Notes: a model not told the origin generated them from the letters alone. Counted from the first letter of the stretch, positions 31,326 to 40,272 are shown. The stretch: DNA of 64,000 bases from Nocardioides rotundus (GCF_019931675.1 NZ_CP082922.1:310001-374000); one strand, 5' to 3'. Numbers and translations: made by a program.

Positions 31326-34259
31326 ATGAGCGATGTGCCGTCCCTGCGGGCCCCCGAGCTGATCGGGCGCGACGCCGAGCTGGAGGAGCTGGTCTCCCTG
31401 CTCGGCGTCCGCGCGCCGGTGGAGACGCCGAGCGCGCTCGCCCTGCTGCTGTCAGGGGACGCGGGCGTGGGCAAGACCAGGCTGCTGACCGAGCTCCGCG
31501 ACGTGGCGGCCACCGAGGGGTGGCGGGTTGTGGCCGGCCACTGCCTGGACCTCGCCGAGAGCGGGCTGCCCTTCCTGCCGTTCACCGAGATCCTGGGCCG
31601 GCTCGCCGACGAGGACCCGGCCACGGTCGCCGCGGTCACCGAGCAGCATCCTGCGCTGGCCCGGCTCCAGCCCGGGCGCCGGCTGCGCAGCCCCGACGAG
31701 CCCGACCCCGACCCGGCGACGCCGCTGGACCGGGCCGGCGTGGTGGCCGCCGTCCGCGACCTGATCGACGCCGCCGCCCGATCAATGCCGCTGCTCGTCG
31801 TCATCGAGGACGCCCATTGGGCCGACGAGTCCACCCGCGACCTGCTCTCGCTGCTGTTCTCCCAGCCGGGCGCCGCGCCGGTCCGGATCGTCGTCTCCTA
31901 CCGCTCCGACGACCTGCACCGCCGTCACCCCCTCCGGCGGCACCTGGCGGAGTGGGGTCGACTGCGCGGCGTCCAGCGGCTGGCGTTGGAGCCGCTGGAC
32001 GACCCGGCCACGCGCCGGCTGATCAAGGCGCTGCGGCCGGGCACGCTCGCCGAGGCCGACTTCACCTCGATCCTGGACCGGGCCGACGGCAACCCGTTCT
32101 TCGTCGAGGAGCTGGTCGGCGCCTCGTGGGGCGGGCCGCTGCCGGCCGAGCTGGCCGACGTACTCCTCCTCCGGCTCGACGGGCTCGACGAGTCCGCGCT
32201 GCGGGTGGTCCGGCTCGCGAGCGTCGCCGGACGGCGGGTGTCGCACGCGCTGCTCTCCGCGGTGAGCGACCTCGACGGGGACCGGTTGGAGGCGGCGCTG
32301 CGGCAGGCCGTCGAGTCGAACGTGCTGGTCGCCGGACGGGACGCGTCCTTCCAGTTCCGCCACGCGCTGCTCGCCGAGGCGGTGTACGACGACCTGCTGC
32401 CCGGCGAGCGCGCCCGGCTGCACCGCGCCTTCACCGACGCCCTGACCGAGCAGGCACTCGGGACCTCCGCCGAGCTGGCGCAGCACGCCCGCCGGGCCGG
32501 GGAGCCCGCGATCGCGCTCGCGGCGTCGGTGGACGCAGCGCGGGAGGCGATGGCGGTGGGCGGCGCGGCCGAGGCGGCGGCGCACTATCTCGAGGCGCTC
32601 AACCTGATGGGCAGCGTGGCCACCCTGCCCGACGGGATCGACGAGACGACGCTGGTGCGCAGTACCGCGGAGGCGTTCATGGCCTCGGGTCGGGTGGCGC
32701 GGGCGATCAAGGTGCTGCGCACGCACCTGGCCTGGATCGGGCCGGACGCGCCGGCACAGGATCGCGGTCAGCTGCTGACGGCGGTCGCCGACGCGCTGCT
32801 CCACATCGATGCCGACGAGTCGCCGCGGGCCGTGGCCGAGGAGGCGGTGGCCCTGCTGCGCGACGGGCCGGCCCCGCTGCTGGCCGCCGCGCTGTCGGTG
32901 CAGGCGCGGGCGATCGGCTCCTGGCACCCCGAGGAGCTGCGCGCCACGGCGGGCGAGGCGATGGAGCTGGCCGATCGGCACGGTCTCACCGGGATCAAGG
33001 TCGACCTGGAGACGACGCTCGCCGGGCTCGACGCAGCCGGTGGCGGCTCGGGGGACGCGTGGCGCGACGCCGCGGAGTCCGCGCGGGCCGCCGGGCTGAT
33101 CGACGCCGAGCTGCGGGCGATGTATCTCCACGCGCGCCGGTTGCACGATCGGGGCGACCCGGCCGCGGCGGAGTCCTATCGCGCCCTCATCCGGCGGGCC
33201 GAGGAGAACGGCCGCCCGTGGTCGCCGTACCCCGGCGAGGCGCGGCCGATGCTGGCGATGCTCATGATCCGCGACGGCGACCCGGACGCGGCCTGGCGGT
33301 TGATGGACGTGACCGGGCAGGAGCCGCCGGCCGTCTTCGAGTGGCTCTACTTCGCCCTGCAGATGTTCATCAGGTTCGGCATCCGCGCTCACGGCGAGTG
33401 CCACGCGGTGTTCGAGCACCTGCGTGAGCACTGGCATCGGGACGGCCAGATCGCCCTGCTCGGCGGCTCGGCCGAGCTGCTGCGCGCGGAGGCGGCCGCC
33501 GACCCCGCGACGGCCTCCCGGGTCTACGCCGAGATGGTGGCCGCGCTCGGGCCCGTGTGGGGTGAGTGGTTCCAGGCCCGGCTGCGGTTGTCGACGTACG
33601 TCGTGGCCGCCCACGCCGCCGCCGCGCCGACCCGCACCGTCGAGGAGCGGGAGGCGGACGCCGAGTCGGTCGCGCGACTGATGGGCGACGGGCAGCTGGT
33701 GATCGAGGGGATCGCGCAGTACCCGCCCGGGCACGGTCCGGAGTACCACGCCTGGGTCGCCCGGCGCTCGGCCGAGCACCTGCGCTGGCGGTGGCTGGCG
33801 CAGATCGGGCCGCCGTCGGCCGACGAGCTGGTCGAGGGCTGGCGGGAGGCCGAGCGCGCGTTCGTCGAGTACGGCGAGGTCTTCGAGCTCGCCCGCACCC
33901 GGGTCCGGCTGGCCGCCGCTCTGCGGGCGGCGGGCGACCGGGCGGGCGCGCGGGAGGCGAGCGATCTGGCCCGGGAGGCTGCGCAGTCCGTGGGCGCCCG
34001 GCCGGTGCTCGACGAGCTCGCCGCCGACGGGCCCGCTTCCCCTCCGGACCGCGAGCCCCGCTCCGAGCTCGCCCTCACCCCGCGGGAGTCGGAGATCCTC
34101 GCCCTGGTCGAGCAGGGCCGCAGCAACGGGGAGATCGGGCGACAGCTCTTCATCGCCACCAAGACCGTCTCGGTGCACGTCTCCAACATCCTCGGCAAGC
34201 TCGGTGCCTCCTCCCGTACCGAGGCCGCCGCCCTCGCCCGCCGCCGCGGCCTCCTCTGA
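31326..34259 (+). CDS. AAA-ATPase LuxR-type (LAL-like) transcriptional regulator
   Basis: A 977-residue signalling ATPase. Domain order: AAA domain starting LRAPELIGRDAELEELVSLL, Walker A GDAGVGKT (residues about 41-48), Walker B LLVVIEDAHWADE (about 157-169), YRSDDLHRRHPLRRHL; a long helical TPR-like middle; and a C-terminal LuxR helix-turn-helix (LTPRESEILALVEQGRSNGE, then TKTVSVHVSNILGKLGASSR). Starts at 31326, 31299 or 31263 are possible; none has a good ribosome site, and homology begins just after 31326. No autoinducer domain is seen. Targets are unknown. Confidence 0.88.
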   Translation: MSDVPSLRAPELIGRDAELEELVSLLGVRAPVETPSALALLLSGDAGVGKTRLLTELRDVAATEGWRVVAGHCLDLAESGLPFLPFTEILGRLADEDPATVAAVTEQHPALARLQPGRRLRSPDEPDPDPATPLDRAGVVAAVRDLIDAAARSMPLLVVIEDAHWADESTRDLLSLLFSQPGAAPVRIVVSYRSDDLHRRHPLRRHLAEWGRLRGVQRLALEPLDDPATRRLIKALRPGTLAEADFTSILDRADGNPFFVEELVGASWGGPLPAELADVLLLRLDGLDESALRVVRLASVAGRRVSHALLSAVSDLDGDRLEAALRQAVESNVLVAGRDASFQFRHALLAEAVYDDLLPGERARLHRAFTDALTEQALGTSAELAQHARRAGEPAIALAASVDAAREAMAVGGAAEAAAHYLEALNLMGSVATLPDGIDETTLVRSTAEAFMASGRVARAIKVLRTHLAWIGPDAPAQDRGQLLTAVADALLHIDADESPRAVAEEAVALLRDGPAPLLAAALSVQARAIGSWHPEELRATAGEAMELADRHGLTGIKVDLETTLAGLDAAGGGSGDAWRDAAESARAAGLIDAELRAMYLHARRLHDRGDPAAAESYRALIRRAEENGRPWSPYPGEARPMLAMLMIRDGDPDAAWRLMDVTGQEPPAVFEWLYFALQMFIRFGIRAHGECHAVFEHLREHWHRDGQIALLGGSAELLRAEAAADPATASRVYAEMVAALGPVWGEWFQARLRLSTYVVAAHAAAAPTRTVEEREADAESVARLMGDGQLVIEGIAQYPPGHGPEYHAWVARRSAEHLRWRWLAQIGPPSADELVEGWREAERAFVEYGEVFELARTRVRLAAALRAAGDRAGAREASDLAREAAQSVGARPVLDELAADGPASPPDREPRSELALTPRESEILALVEQGRSNGEIGRQLFIATKTVSVHVSNILGKLGASSRTEAAALARRRGLL

Positions 34260-34265
34260 CGGCCC

Positions 34266-34307
34266 GAGTCGGCGCCAGTTGACCGCGAGTCGGCGCTTGC
34301 TGACCGC
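34266..34307 (+). repeat. 21-bp tandem array C (two units)
   Basis: Units GAGTCGGCGC-CAGTTGACCGC (34266-34286) and GAGTCGGCGC-TTGCTGACCGC (34287-34307), directly after the LuxR gene stop. Same 21-bp period and core as arrays A, B and D. Confidence 0.75.
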
Positions 34308-34350
34308 GTGGCAACGGCGATCAAGCCCCGCACGCGCAGGATGCGCCACG

Positions 34351-35277
34351 ATGGGCGCCATGACCGCCGACACCTTCCACCGGTTCGTCGACACCCTCAC
34401 CGAGGCGCTCGACGACCCGGAGCTGATGGGGGCGTCCGGTGCCGTCTGGGCCGAGCGGCTGCACTTCTCGCGATTCCACCTGGACCGGCTCATCAGCGCG
34501 ACGGCCGGCGAGTCCCCCGCGGCCCTGCGCCGTCGCATCCTGCTCGAGCGGGCGGCGTACCGCATGCTCGCCACCACCGCCCCGCTGATCGACATCGCGG
34601 TCGAGGCGGGCTACGGCTCGCACGAGGCATTCACCCGCGCCTTCGCCAAGGCGTACGGCGTCCCACCGGCCACCTGGCGCAAGCGACCCGGCCAGCTCCG
34701 GCTCGAGGCGCCGAGCGGGGTCCACTTCCACCCACCCGGCGGCCTCCGGCTGCCCGCACGAGACAAGGTCACCGCCGTGGAGCTCCTGACCCGCATGGTC
34801 GAACACCACATCTGGCTCACCGGCGAGATGGTCACCACCGCCGCTCGGCTCACCGACGAGCAGCTGGACCAGCCGATCGTCCTGGACGTCGACGACGACC
34901 CGCAGACCATCCGCAGCCTGCTCTCCCGCCTGGTCGGGCAGATGGGCATGTGGAACGCCGCGATGGCCGATCGGGACTACGACTGGTCGGTCGAGGAGCA
35001 TGAGTCGCTCAGCTCGATGCGCCGCCGACTGGCCGAGGAGGGCCCGACGTACCTCAGCCATGTCCGGACCGTGGTCGACGACGGTCGGTTGGACGACACG
35101 TTCGTGGACGCGCTGTGCGAGCCCGCGGAGGTCTTCACCTACGGCGGGATGATCGCCCACGTGCTCACCTTCGCCGCCCACCGGCGCACCCTGGTCGCGC
35201 TCGCGCTGGGGCACCACGGGATCGACGACCTGGGCTGGGGCGACCCGATGCTCTGGGTGGCGCAACCTGACAGGTGA
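34351..35277 (+). CDS. AraC-type DNA-binding domain fused to DinB-like domain
   Basis: A 308-residue protein. Residues about 30-110 form an AraC/XylS double helix-turn-helix (FSRFHLDRLISATAGESPAA, RRRILLERAAYRMLATTAPL, IDIAVEAGYGSHEAFTRAFAKAYGVPPATWRK). Residues about 140-300 form a DinB/YfiT-like four-helix domain with AVELLTRMVEHHIWLTGEMV and HVLTFAAHRRTLVALALGHH, supplying possible metal histidines. ATG 34351 has AGGAT at normal spacing; ATG 34360 is the alternative. Thiol-linked or metal-linked regulation is possible, but the target is unknown. Confidence 0.82.
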   Translation: MGAMTADTFHRFVDTLTEALDDPELMGASGAVWAERLHFSRFHLDRLISATAGESPAALRRRILLERAAYRMLATTAPLIDIAVEAGYGSHEAFTRAFAKAYGVPPATWRKRPGQLRLEAPSGVHFHPPGGLRLPARDKVTAVELLTRMVEHHIWLTGEMVTTAARLTDEQLDQPIVLDVDDDPQTIRSLLSRLVGQMGMWNAAMADRDYDWSVEEHESLSSMRRRLAEEGPTYLSHVRTVVDDGRLDDTFVDALCEPAEVFTYGGMIAHVLTFAAHRRTLVALALGHHGIDDLGWGDPMLWVAQPDR

Positions 35278-35337
35278 GTCAACCAGCGCCGACTCGGGGT
35301 GAAGTAGCGCCGGGTGGGCGTTGACAAGCGCCGACTC
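35275..35337 (-). repeat. 21-bp tandem array D (three units)
   Basis: Minus-strand units: GAGTCGGCGC-TTGTCAACGCC (35317-35337), CACCCGGCGC-TACTTCACCCC (35296-35316, diverged) and GAGTCGGCGC-TGGTTGACTCA (35275-35295). The last unit overlaps the stop of the AraC-DinB gene. The following 150 bp up to 35491 hold only the promoter of the next gene. Confidence 0.75.
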
Positions 35338-35427
35338 ACGAGTCGATATCGCGAGTGATGTCGTCGGGCGAGCCGGGGACCCCCAGTTCCGAGGCAACGG
35401 CCCAGCGCGTCCAAGTGAATTTTCTCA

Positions 35428-35483
35428 TTGACAGCGGGCCCTTGCGGGTGTTGTCTAAAAGTACATGCCATGATAGTGGAGGG
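35428..35483 (+). promoter_or_regulatory. Promoter and ribosome site of the secreted-protein/ABC operon
   Basis: A consensus -35 TTGACA lies at 35428-35433. A weak -10 (TTGTCT, 35451-35456) is at 17-bp spacing. GGAGGG at 35478-35483 is eight bases before ATG 35492. The surrounding sequence is AT-richer than the rest of the window. Confidence 0.45.
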
Positions 35484-35491
35484 ATTTGGAC

Positions 35492-35881
35492 ATGATGACA
35501 TTGAAGAGAGAGAGAGTTAGCGCGAAGTTGGTGGTGGTCGCCTTGACGGTGAGCGGTGGTCTCATCTCGGGCGGTAGCGCTGTGGCCCACGACATCGACA
35601 ACTGTGGCCAAGAGGCGACGTGCATCTGGGCCTACAACAACTACCAGAACCGAGTGGCCCAGAAGGGTGAGGGAGATGGTGCCTTCCGGTATGTAGGGGA
35701 CGCGGCCAACAACCGGAACAGTTCGTGGGCGAACAACTCGGAGAACATGAACTCGTGCGGGGCGGACTACCTGGCTGGTGACGGTGATCGGCAGACGTGG
35801 GCGATCGATGGGCACGACCCCGATCAGGCTCCGTGGAACGACAACGAGGTATCGAGTTGGCGCACTCAGTACGGATGCTGA
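35492..35881 (+). CDS. Secreted cysteine-containing protein (I36-inhibitor or bacteriocin-like)
   Basis: A 129-residue precursor. Basic N-terminus, hydrophobic core and a signal-peptidase site after SAVA (about residue 33) leave a mature chain of about 97 residues starting HDIDNCGQEATCIWAYNNYQ. Four cysteines (CGQEATC, NSCG, final YGC) and many Asn/Trp/Gly suggest a disulfide-bonded extracellular fold. The CIWAYNNYQNR...AANNRNSSWANN pattern recalls small I36-type peptidase inhibitors; the operon layout (secreted peptide, ABC ATPase, FtsX-like permease) recalls lactococcin-972-type bacteriocin loci. Neither assignment is certain. Confidence 0.7.
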   Translation: MMTLKRERVSAKLVVVALTVSGGLISGGSAVAHDIDNCGQEATCIWAYNNYQNRVAQKGEGDGAFRYVGDAANNRNSSWANNSENMNSCGADYLAGDGDRQTWAIDGHDPDQAPWNDNEVSSWRTQYGC

Positions 35882-35888
35882 GTGTCCT

Positions 35889-36572
35889 GTGACCGTTCTC
35901 CTGGAGGCGCGCGGACTCGCCAAGTCCTATACGACGCCTGCTGAGATTGTTCGGGCCGTTGATGGCGTATGGCTGGCAGTGTCGCAGGGCGAGTTCGTGT
36001 GCCTGTACGGAGCAAGTGGATCCGGGAAGTCGACGCTCTTGCATCTACTTGCCGGGCTGATCGGTGCAGATCACGGCACCGTGGTGGTGGACGGGGCTGT
36101 TCTGAAGGCCGGTGATGTGCGTGCAGCAGCGGAGCTGAGGAGAACCACGATGGGTGTCGTGTACCAGGACGACAATCTGCTCCCCGAATTGACGGCTTGG
36201 GAGAACGTGGCGCTGCCTCTGCAGATTCGGGGCCGTCGGATTTCGGAGTCGAAACTGGAAGCCGAGGGAGCCCTCGCGCTGGTGGGGCTGGATGGGCTGG
36301 GGGGCCGCAAGCCCCAACAACTGTCGGGCGGCCAGCGTCAGCGAGTAGGTATCGCGCGGGCCCTGATCGGCGGTCGTCGGATTCTCTTGGCCGATGAGCC
36401 AACTGGCAGCCTGGACTCCAGAACCTCACGGGCGCTCTTCGAACTCCTCGCTGAGCTAGCAGCCGCTGGGCATGCTGTCGTGGTGACCTCGCACGATCCG
36501 CACTGCCGCAGGTACGCCTCCCGGTCGGTTGAGATGATCGATGGTCGTGTGAGCGCCGCGGTCGATGGTTGA
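35889..36572 (+). CDS. ABC transporter ATPase, LolD/MacB type
   Basis: A 227-residue ATPase. Walker A GASGSGKST (residues about 40-48), Q-loop VYQDDNLLPELTAWENVALPLQ, signature LSGGQRQRVGIARAL, Walker B ILLADEPTGSLD, and VVVTSHDPH. GTG 35889 lies eight bases after the secreted-protein stop, so the genes form one unit. The MacB/FtsX-type subfamily moves peptides or provides resistance rather than importing nutrients. Codon use shows more A/T at third positions than the flanking genes. Confidence 0.9.
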   Translation: MTVLLEARGLAKSYTTPAEIVRAVDGVWLAVSQGEFVCLYGASGSGKSTLLHLLAGLIGADHGTVVVDGAVLKAGDVRAAAELRRTTMGVVYQDDNLLPELTAWENVALPLQIRGRRISESKLEAEGALALVGLDGLGGRKPQQLSGGQRQRVGIARALIGGRRILLADEPTGSLDSRTSRALFELLAELAAAGHAVVVTSHDPHCRRYASRSVEMIDGRVSAAVDG

Positions 36573-36577
36573 GTCTG

Positions 36578-39097
36578 ATGAGACCGCTGTCTGTCTTGCG
36601 TCTAGCCGCCAGCCTGTCGAGGGATGCTCGCAAATGGTGGGCGGCGGCGGTGTTCGGGGTAGCCATGATGGCTGTAACGACTACGTACCTCGTCTTCCAA
36701 AGTCTGGTGGTGTCCGATCAGCAACTGCTGGACCGGGACCTGGGCAGGTACTCTGCGGTAGTCGGCTTTGGTACGACGCCCGTCCCACCCGGCGCGGACT
36801 GGACCGCGCCGATGGTGAGGGCCTTGCAATCCCGGGGATTCACGAACAGCTTCGTGTCGCTGTCCATCATTGATGTGGCGGCTGGCCCAGTGAGAGAGGG
36901 CGACTGGAGGCGAGAGCCCTTTCCGAGACGTTACATGCTGCGGCACGGGCGATGGCCAGAGCGGCCAGGCGAGGTCGTTGTCGCCAGCCGGAGGCCCGAC
37001 GCCGATCTCGTGCTGGGGCGACGGCTGGATCTGATGAGCGGCCGGTTGCGGTTGGTTGTGGTAGGTGGTGCGGTCGACCGTTTCGGCGGAAATCGGACCA
37101 GCTACCTGGTGGGAGACGGCACCTGGGCATCGGTTCCCCCTTCCACCGCGGTCAAGTTCCCCCAGGTGACGGCCAATCCCATGGTGTACTGGGACGGGAC
37201 TCGTCAACGGATCATGGTGAAGGCATTCATCGCTGGTCATCCCGGGTCTGGGCAATTGCGTCCTGAGATTGTGCGCGGTTCCGTGGTTCCTGCGGCGCTG
37301 CTGCTCGAGCAGAATGCTGGCGCCTCTGCGGACCAGAACAATGTTCTTGCCTACGTGGTCCCCTCCTTCGCGGTGCCAGCGATTGCTGGCCTCCTGTGGC
37401 TGGGGCTTCTCCACCGCGGCCTGCTCGGCCATCGGCGCCAACTGGTCGAACAAGGGATGGGCACCTCGCTGGCTGTTGTCGTGCCTGCGTTAGCTGCGCT
37501 CGTTCCTCTTCTCTGCGCTCTGGCCGCCGGTGCTGCACTGGGTTTCGCGCTGTCGGCAGGTCTGCGTCCGGTGTTGGCGTCGTGGCACTCCGAACCCCTG
37601 TCACCCCTGGCATTGCCATGGGATCCACTCGTCCGGGGCGGGACAGTGCTTGTGGTGGTTGTGCTGGTTGTCGTGATCTTGTTGCGATCGCACGGACGTC
37701 AAGGCCGGCGGCGCCGTGGTCAGGCCAAGCTGCAGGACGGCGAGCACTCGTGCTCACACCGTGGTCGTGAGTTTCGGCGCTGGGTGGCGGTTGTGGCATT
37801 CGCCTGTGTGGTCGGTACTGCGCCGGTAGCGACATCGGTACCAGGCGCGATGTGGCTTGCCGTCGCGTGCGTTCTGCTGGGAGCGGCCCTAGCGCCGGAC
37901 ATCCTGACGGCTGTTATCCGGGTTCTGCCAGGCGACGGATTCCGTCTCCGCATGGCAACACGCAGCCTGCAGTCCTCACAGCCCTCGGCGGTCGGGGTGA
38001 GCTTGGTCGCAGCCAGCGTTGGTGCCGCGATCACCTTCACGGTCCTCCTCAGCAGCATGATCACCACCATGGACGGCCGTCAAACGCCCGACGTACTCCC
38101 TGGACAGGTCATCGTCAATGCTCGAGAAGGGGTCGTGCACTCCCCCGCCGACCCAGAGGCACTTCGCACCGTTCAGGCGCTCGCTGCCACCGATCGCGGG
38201 GCTGCCGTCCAACTACGGTTCACCAACTCTCCCGATCCGAACGACCTGAAGAGGACCGTGTCTGTGCTCGGTGCCGAGGAGGAGCCGATCATGGCGGTGG
38301 ACTCTATCGCTCAGGCCAGGGCCCTCCTCGGCTCTCGATGGGAGGGCCGGTTCGCCAGTGTTCTCCGCTCCGGTGGAATGGTGAGGTGGTTCAACGGTGA
38401 AGAAGGTGAAGAGGTAGCGATGGGTGGCGACCGGGTGACCCTCGCCTATGCCGCCGGGAACCGAGAGCCCCTAGCGAAACTCGATTCCTTCAACACAGTG
38501 TGGCCCCGCGTCAACTGGGCACGAGGGGTCGCTGGCCTGGCATTGACCTCGACGCTGCGGAAGAAGGGCATTTCTGTGCGGGATGGCGAGTTGATCTTCA
38601 CCGGGGCACCGGATTCGCTGGCAACGGAGATGAAGACGGCGCTTGCACGAGAGGGTCTGGACCAGGATCTCGTGGTTGGATACGTCGAACCACCGCCTGC
38701 GATCCCTCCGGTCGGGTTGGCGATCACAGGGATCTTCCTCACCACCATCGCCCTGCTGATGATCACCGTGAGCACGGCAGGTCGAGTCGCCGAGCTGCGG
38801 CCCACCCTCGGGGTGTTGCTCGCGAATGGGGTACCTCCGAACTGGATCAGGCAAGTTCTGCTGTTGCAGGAGACCATCGTGCTCGCCGTCGGAACCGCAA
38901 TCGGTGTCGTCTTTGGGTCGCTCCCCATTGTTGCGTCCTTGCCACGGTTCAGTGGTTTCTGGGTCATCTCGTTGCCCTGGGCTCAAATGGCGTCCCTCGT
39001 GTTCGCCTGCATTCTCGGCTGCGGGGCAGCAGCGCTGGTGGCTGCCTATCGCCTCCGTCCCACGACGAGCGGTCGATCAACCGAGGCACAGATATGA
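36578..39097 (+). CDS. FtsX/MacB-like ABC transporter permease
   Basis: An 839-residue membrane protein. One N-terminal helix (WWAAAVFGVAMMAVTTTYLV, about residues 21-40), a large extracytoplasmic domain, a central group of helices (about residues 260-500, for example VVPSFAVPAIAGLLWLGLL and GTVLVVVVLVVVILL), a second soluble domain, and three C-terminal FtsX helices (GLAITGIFLTTIALLMITV; IVLAVGTAIGVVFGSLPIV; LVFACILGCGAAALVAAY). TTG 36569 overlapping the ATPase stop is an alternative start. Size and duplicated layout match bacteriocin-associated immunity or export permeases. Confidence 0.85.
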   Translation: MRPLSVLRLAASLSRDARKWWAAAVFGVAMMAVTTTYLVFQSLVVSDQQLLDRDLGRYSAVVGFGTTPVPPGADWTAPMVRALQSRGFTNSFVSLSIIDVAAGPVREGDWRREPFPRRYMLRHGRWPERPGEVVVASRRPDADLVLGRRLDLMSGRLRLVVVGGAVDRFGGNRTSYLVGDGTWASVPPSTAVKFPQVTANPMVYWDGTRQRIMVKAFIAGHPGSGQLRPEIVRGSVVPAALLLEQNAGASADQNNVLAYVVPSFAVPAIAGLLWLGLLHRGLLGHRRQLVEQGMGTSLAVVVPALAALVPLLCALAAGAALGFALSAGLRPVLASWHSEPLSPLALPWDPLVRGGTVLVVVVLVVVILLRSHGRQGRRRRGQAKLQDGEHSCSHRGREFRRWVAVVAFACVVGTAPVATSVPGAMWLAVACVLLGAALAPDILTAVIRVLPGDGFRLRMATRSLQSSQPSAVGVSLVAASVGAAITFTVLLSSMITTMDGRQTPDVLPGQVIVNAREGVVHSPADPEALRTVQALAATDRGAAVQLRFTNSPDPNDLKRTVSVLGAEEEPIMAVDSIAQARALLGSRWEGRFASVLRSGGMVRWFNGEEGEEVAMGGDRVTLAYAAGNREPLAKLDSFNTVWPRVNWARGVAGLALTSTLRKKGISVRDGELIFTGAPDSLATEMKTALAREGLDQDLVVGYVEPPPAIPPVGLAITGIFLTTIALLMITVSTAGRVAELRPTLGVLLANGVPPNWIRQVLLLQETIVLAVGTAIGVVFGSLPIVASLPRFSGFWVISLPWAQMASLVFACILGCGAAALVAAYRLRPTTSGRSTEAQI

Positions 39098-39119
39098 GGA
39101 GTATGTGCGACCCGCTCAG

Positions 39120-39595
39120 TTCCCGGGCGTGAACGCGGTCGGGATTTCCAGTGCGCCGGTGTTGCCGCTGCCCCGGCAGCCAGCGGTCCTCCTGCTGTGC
39201 GCTCGCACCAGCGCGGAGGCCAGGTCGTCGCCGGGGCTGGCGGTCCGCTCGGCGACCACCTGGTCGACTCACCCGTCCAGCCCGGCCTCGATCCACAGGA
39301 TCCGGGCGCCGTAGGGCTCGGCGAACTCGGCGATGAAGTCGCACTCCCCGCGCTCGGCGAAGCCGTCCACCAACTCGGCGAACCGGCCGGCGGTGATGCC
39401 GTTCTACTCCGGCCAGCGCGCGTTCCCCTGCTGGAAGCGCCGGTCCTTCAGCAGCGCCGCGCCCTCCTCGTATCCCAGCACCGCCCAGCCGTAGTTGGTC
39501 TCCACCCACCACCGCTCGTCCCGGGTCCGGTGCACCGTCTCGGAGGTGACGTCGAAGGTCGGGTCCCCGAGGTTGAAGTACGTCGTCGCGGCCAT
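39120..39595 (-). pseudogene. Cytochrome P450 remnant
   Basis: ATG 39595 opens MAATTYFNLGDPTFDVTSE, then VLGYEEGAALLKDRRFQQGNARWPE, a normal P450 N-terminus. An in-frame TAG follows at residue 64. The same frame continues NGITAGRFAELVDGFAERGE and CDFIAEFAEPYGARIL before another stop; a different frame then gives VVAERTASPGDDLASALVRA, also P450-like. The oxygen-binding helix, ExxR and heme-cysteine loop are absent. A deletion, a stop and a frameshift are needed to explain this, so it is dead. It fills the gap between the ABC permease and the MBL-fold gene. Confidence 0.78.
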
Positions 39596-39630
39596 GCTCC
39601 ATCGTGCCCGACGGCGCTACCGTGGCGAGC

Positions 39631-40263
39631 ATGAGGCTCACCAAGTTCGGCCATGCCTGCATCCGGATCGAGCACGAGGGGACTGTGCTCGTCGTCGACC
39701 CCGGCGTCTTCACCGAGCCCGAGGCGATCGACGGCGCGACCGCCGTGCTCCTCACCCACGAGCACCCCGACCACACCCACCCCGACCATCTGCGCCGCTC
39801 CGACGCCCCGGTCTTCACCATCGACGCCGTGGCGCGGAAGCTCGCCGACGAGGCGCCGGACGTCGCGGAGCGTACGACGACCGTGGCGCCGGGCGAGCAG
39901 TTCGACGCCGGCCTGCCGGTGCGTGCCGTCGGCGAGCTGCACGCGGTGATCCACCCGGAGATCCCGCGGGTGACCAACTCCGGCTACCTGATCGAGGCGG
40001 GCGATACCCGGGTCTTCCACCCCGGCGACGCCCTCACCGGCCCCGACGAGCAGGTGGACCTGCTGTGCTGCGTGGTCAGCGCCCCGTGGGCGCGCGCCTC
40101 GGAGCTGGTCGACTTCGCCAGGGCAGTGGGCGCCCCGCGGAACCTGGCGATCCACGACAAGGTCTACTCGGAGGCCGGGTTAGGGATCGTCGACGGGCAC
40201 ATGGAGCTGCTGCTCGGTGAGGGGCAGACCTACACCCGCCTCGCTGACGGCACCGACCTCTGA
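39631..40263 (+). CDS. Metallo-beta-lactamase-fold hydrolase (UlaG-like)
   Basis: A 210-residue zinc hydrolase. It shows MRLTKFGHACIRIEHEGTVL, VDPGVFTEP, the metal motif LLTHEHPDHTHPDHL (HxHxDH form), then GELHAVIHPEIPRV and VFHPGDALTGPDEQVDLL. UlaG-type family members act on phosphodiesters or lactones; the substrate is not predictable. ATG 39631 gives the standard N-terminus. It converges on the isochorismate synthase gene with only 9 bp between stop codons. Confidence 0.88.
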   Translation: MRLTKFGHACIRIEHEGTVLVVDPGVFTEPEAIDGATAVLLTHEHPDHTHPDHLRRSDAPVFTIDAVARKLADEAPDVAERTTTVAPGEQFDAGLPVRAVGELHAVIHPEIPRVTNSGYLIEAGDTRVFHPGDALTGPDEQVDLLCCVVSAPWARASELVDFARAVGAPRNLAIHDKVYSEAGLGIVDGHMELLLGEGQTYTRLADGTDL

Positions 40264-40272
40264 CCGGCGCCG

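Noticed and set aside
28993..31326. 777-codon frame opposite hutF and hutI
   Set aside because: Runs antisense across two genes with intact metal motifs.
31782..34595. 937-codon frame opposite the LuxR-type regulator
   Set aside because: Shadow of the AAA/LuxR gene, whose Walker and HTH motifs are on the plus strand.
25567..35337. CRISPR array reading of the 21-bp repeats
   Set aside because: Units are directly adjacent without unique spacers, only two or three per site, and no cas genes are present.
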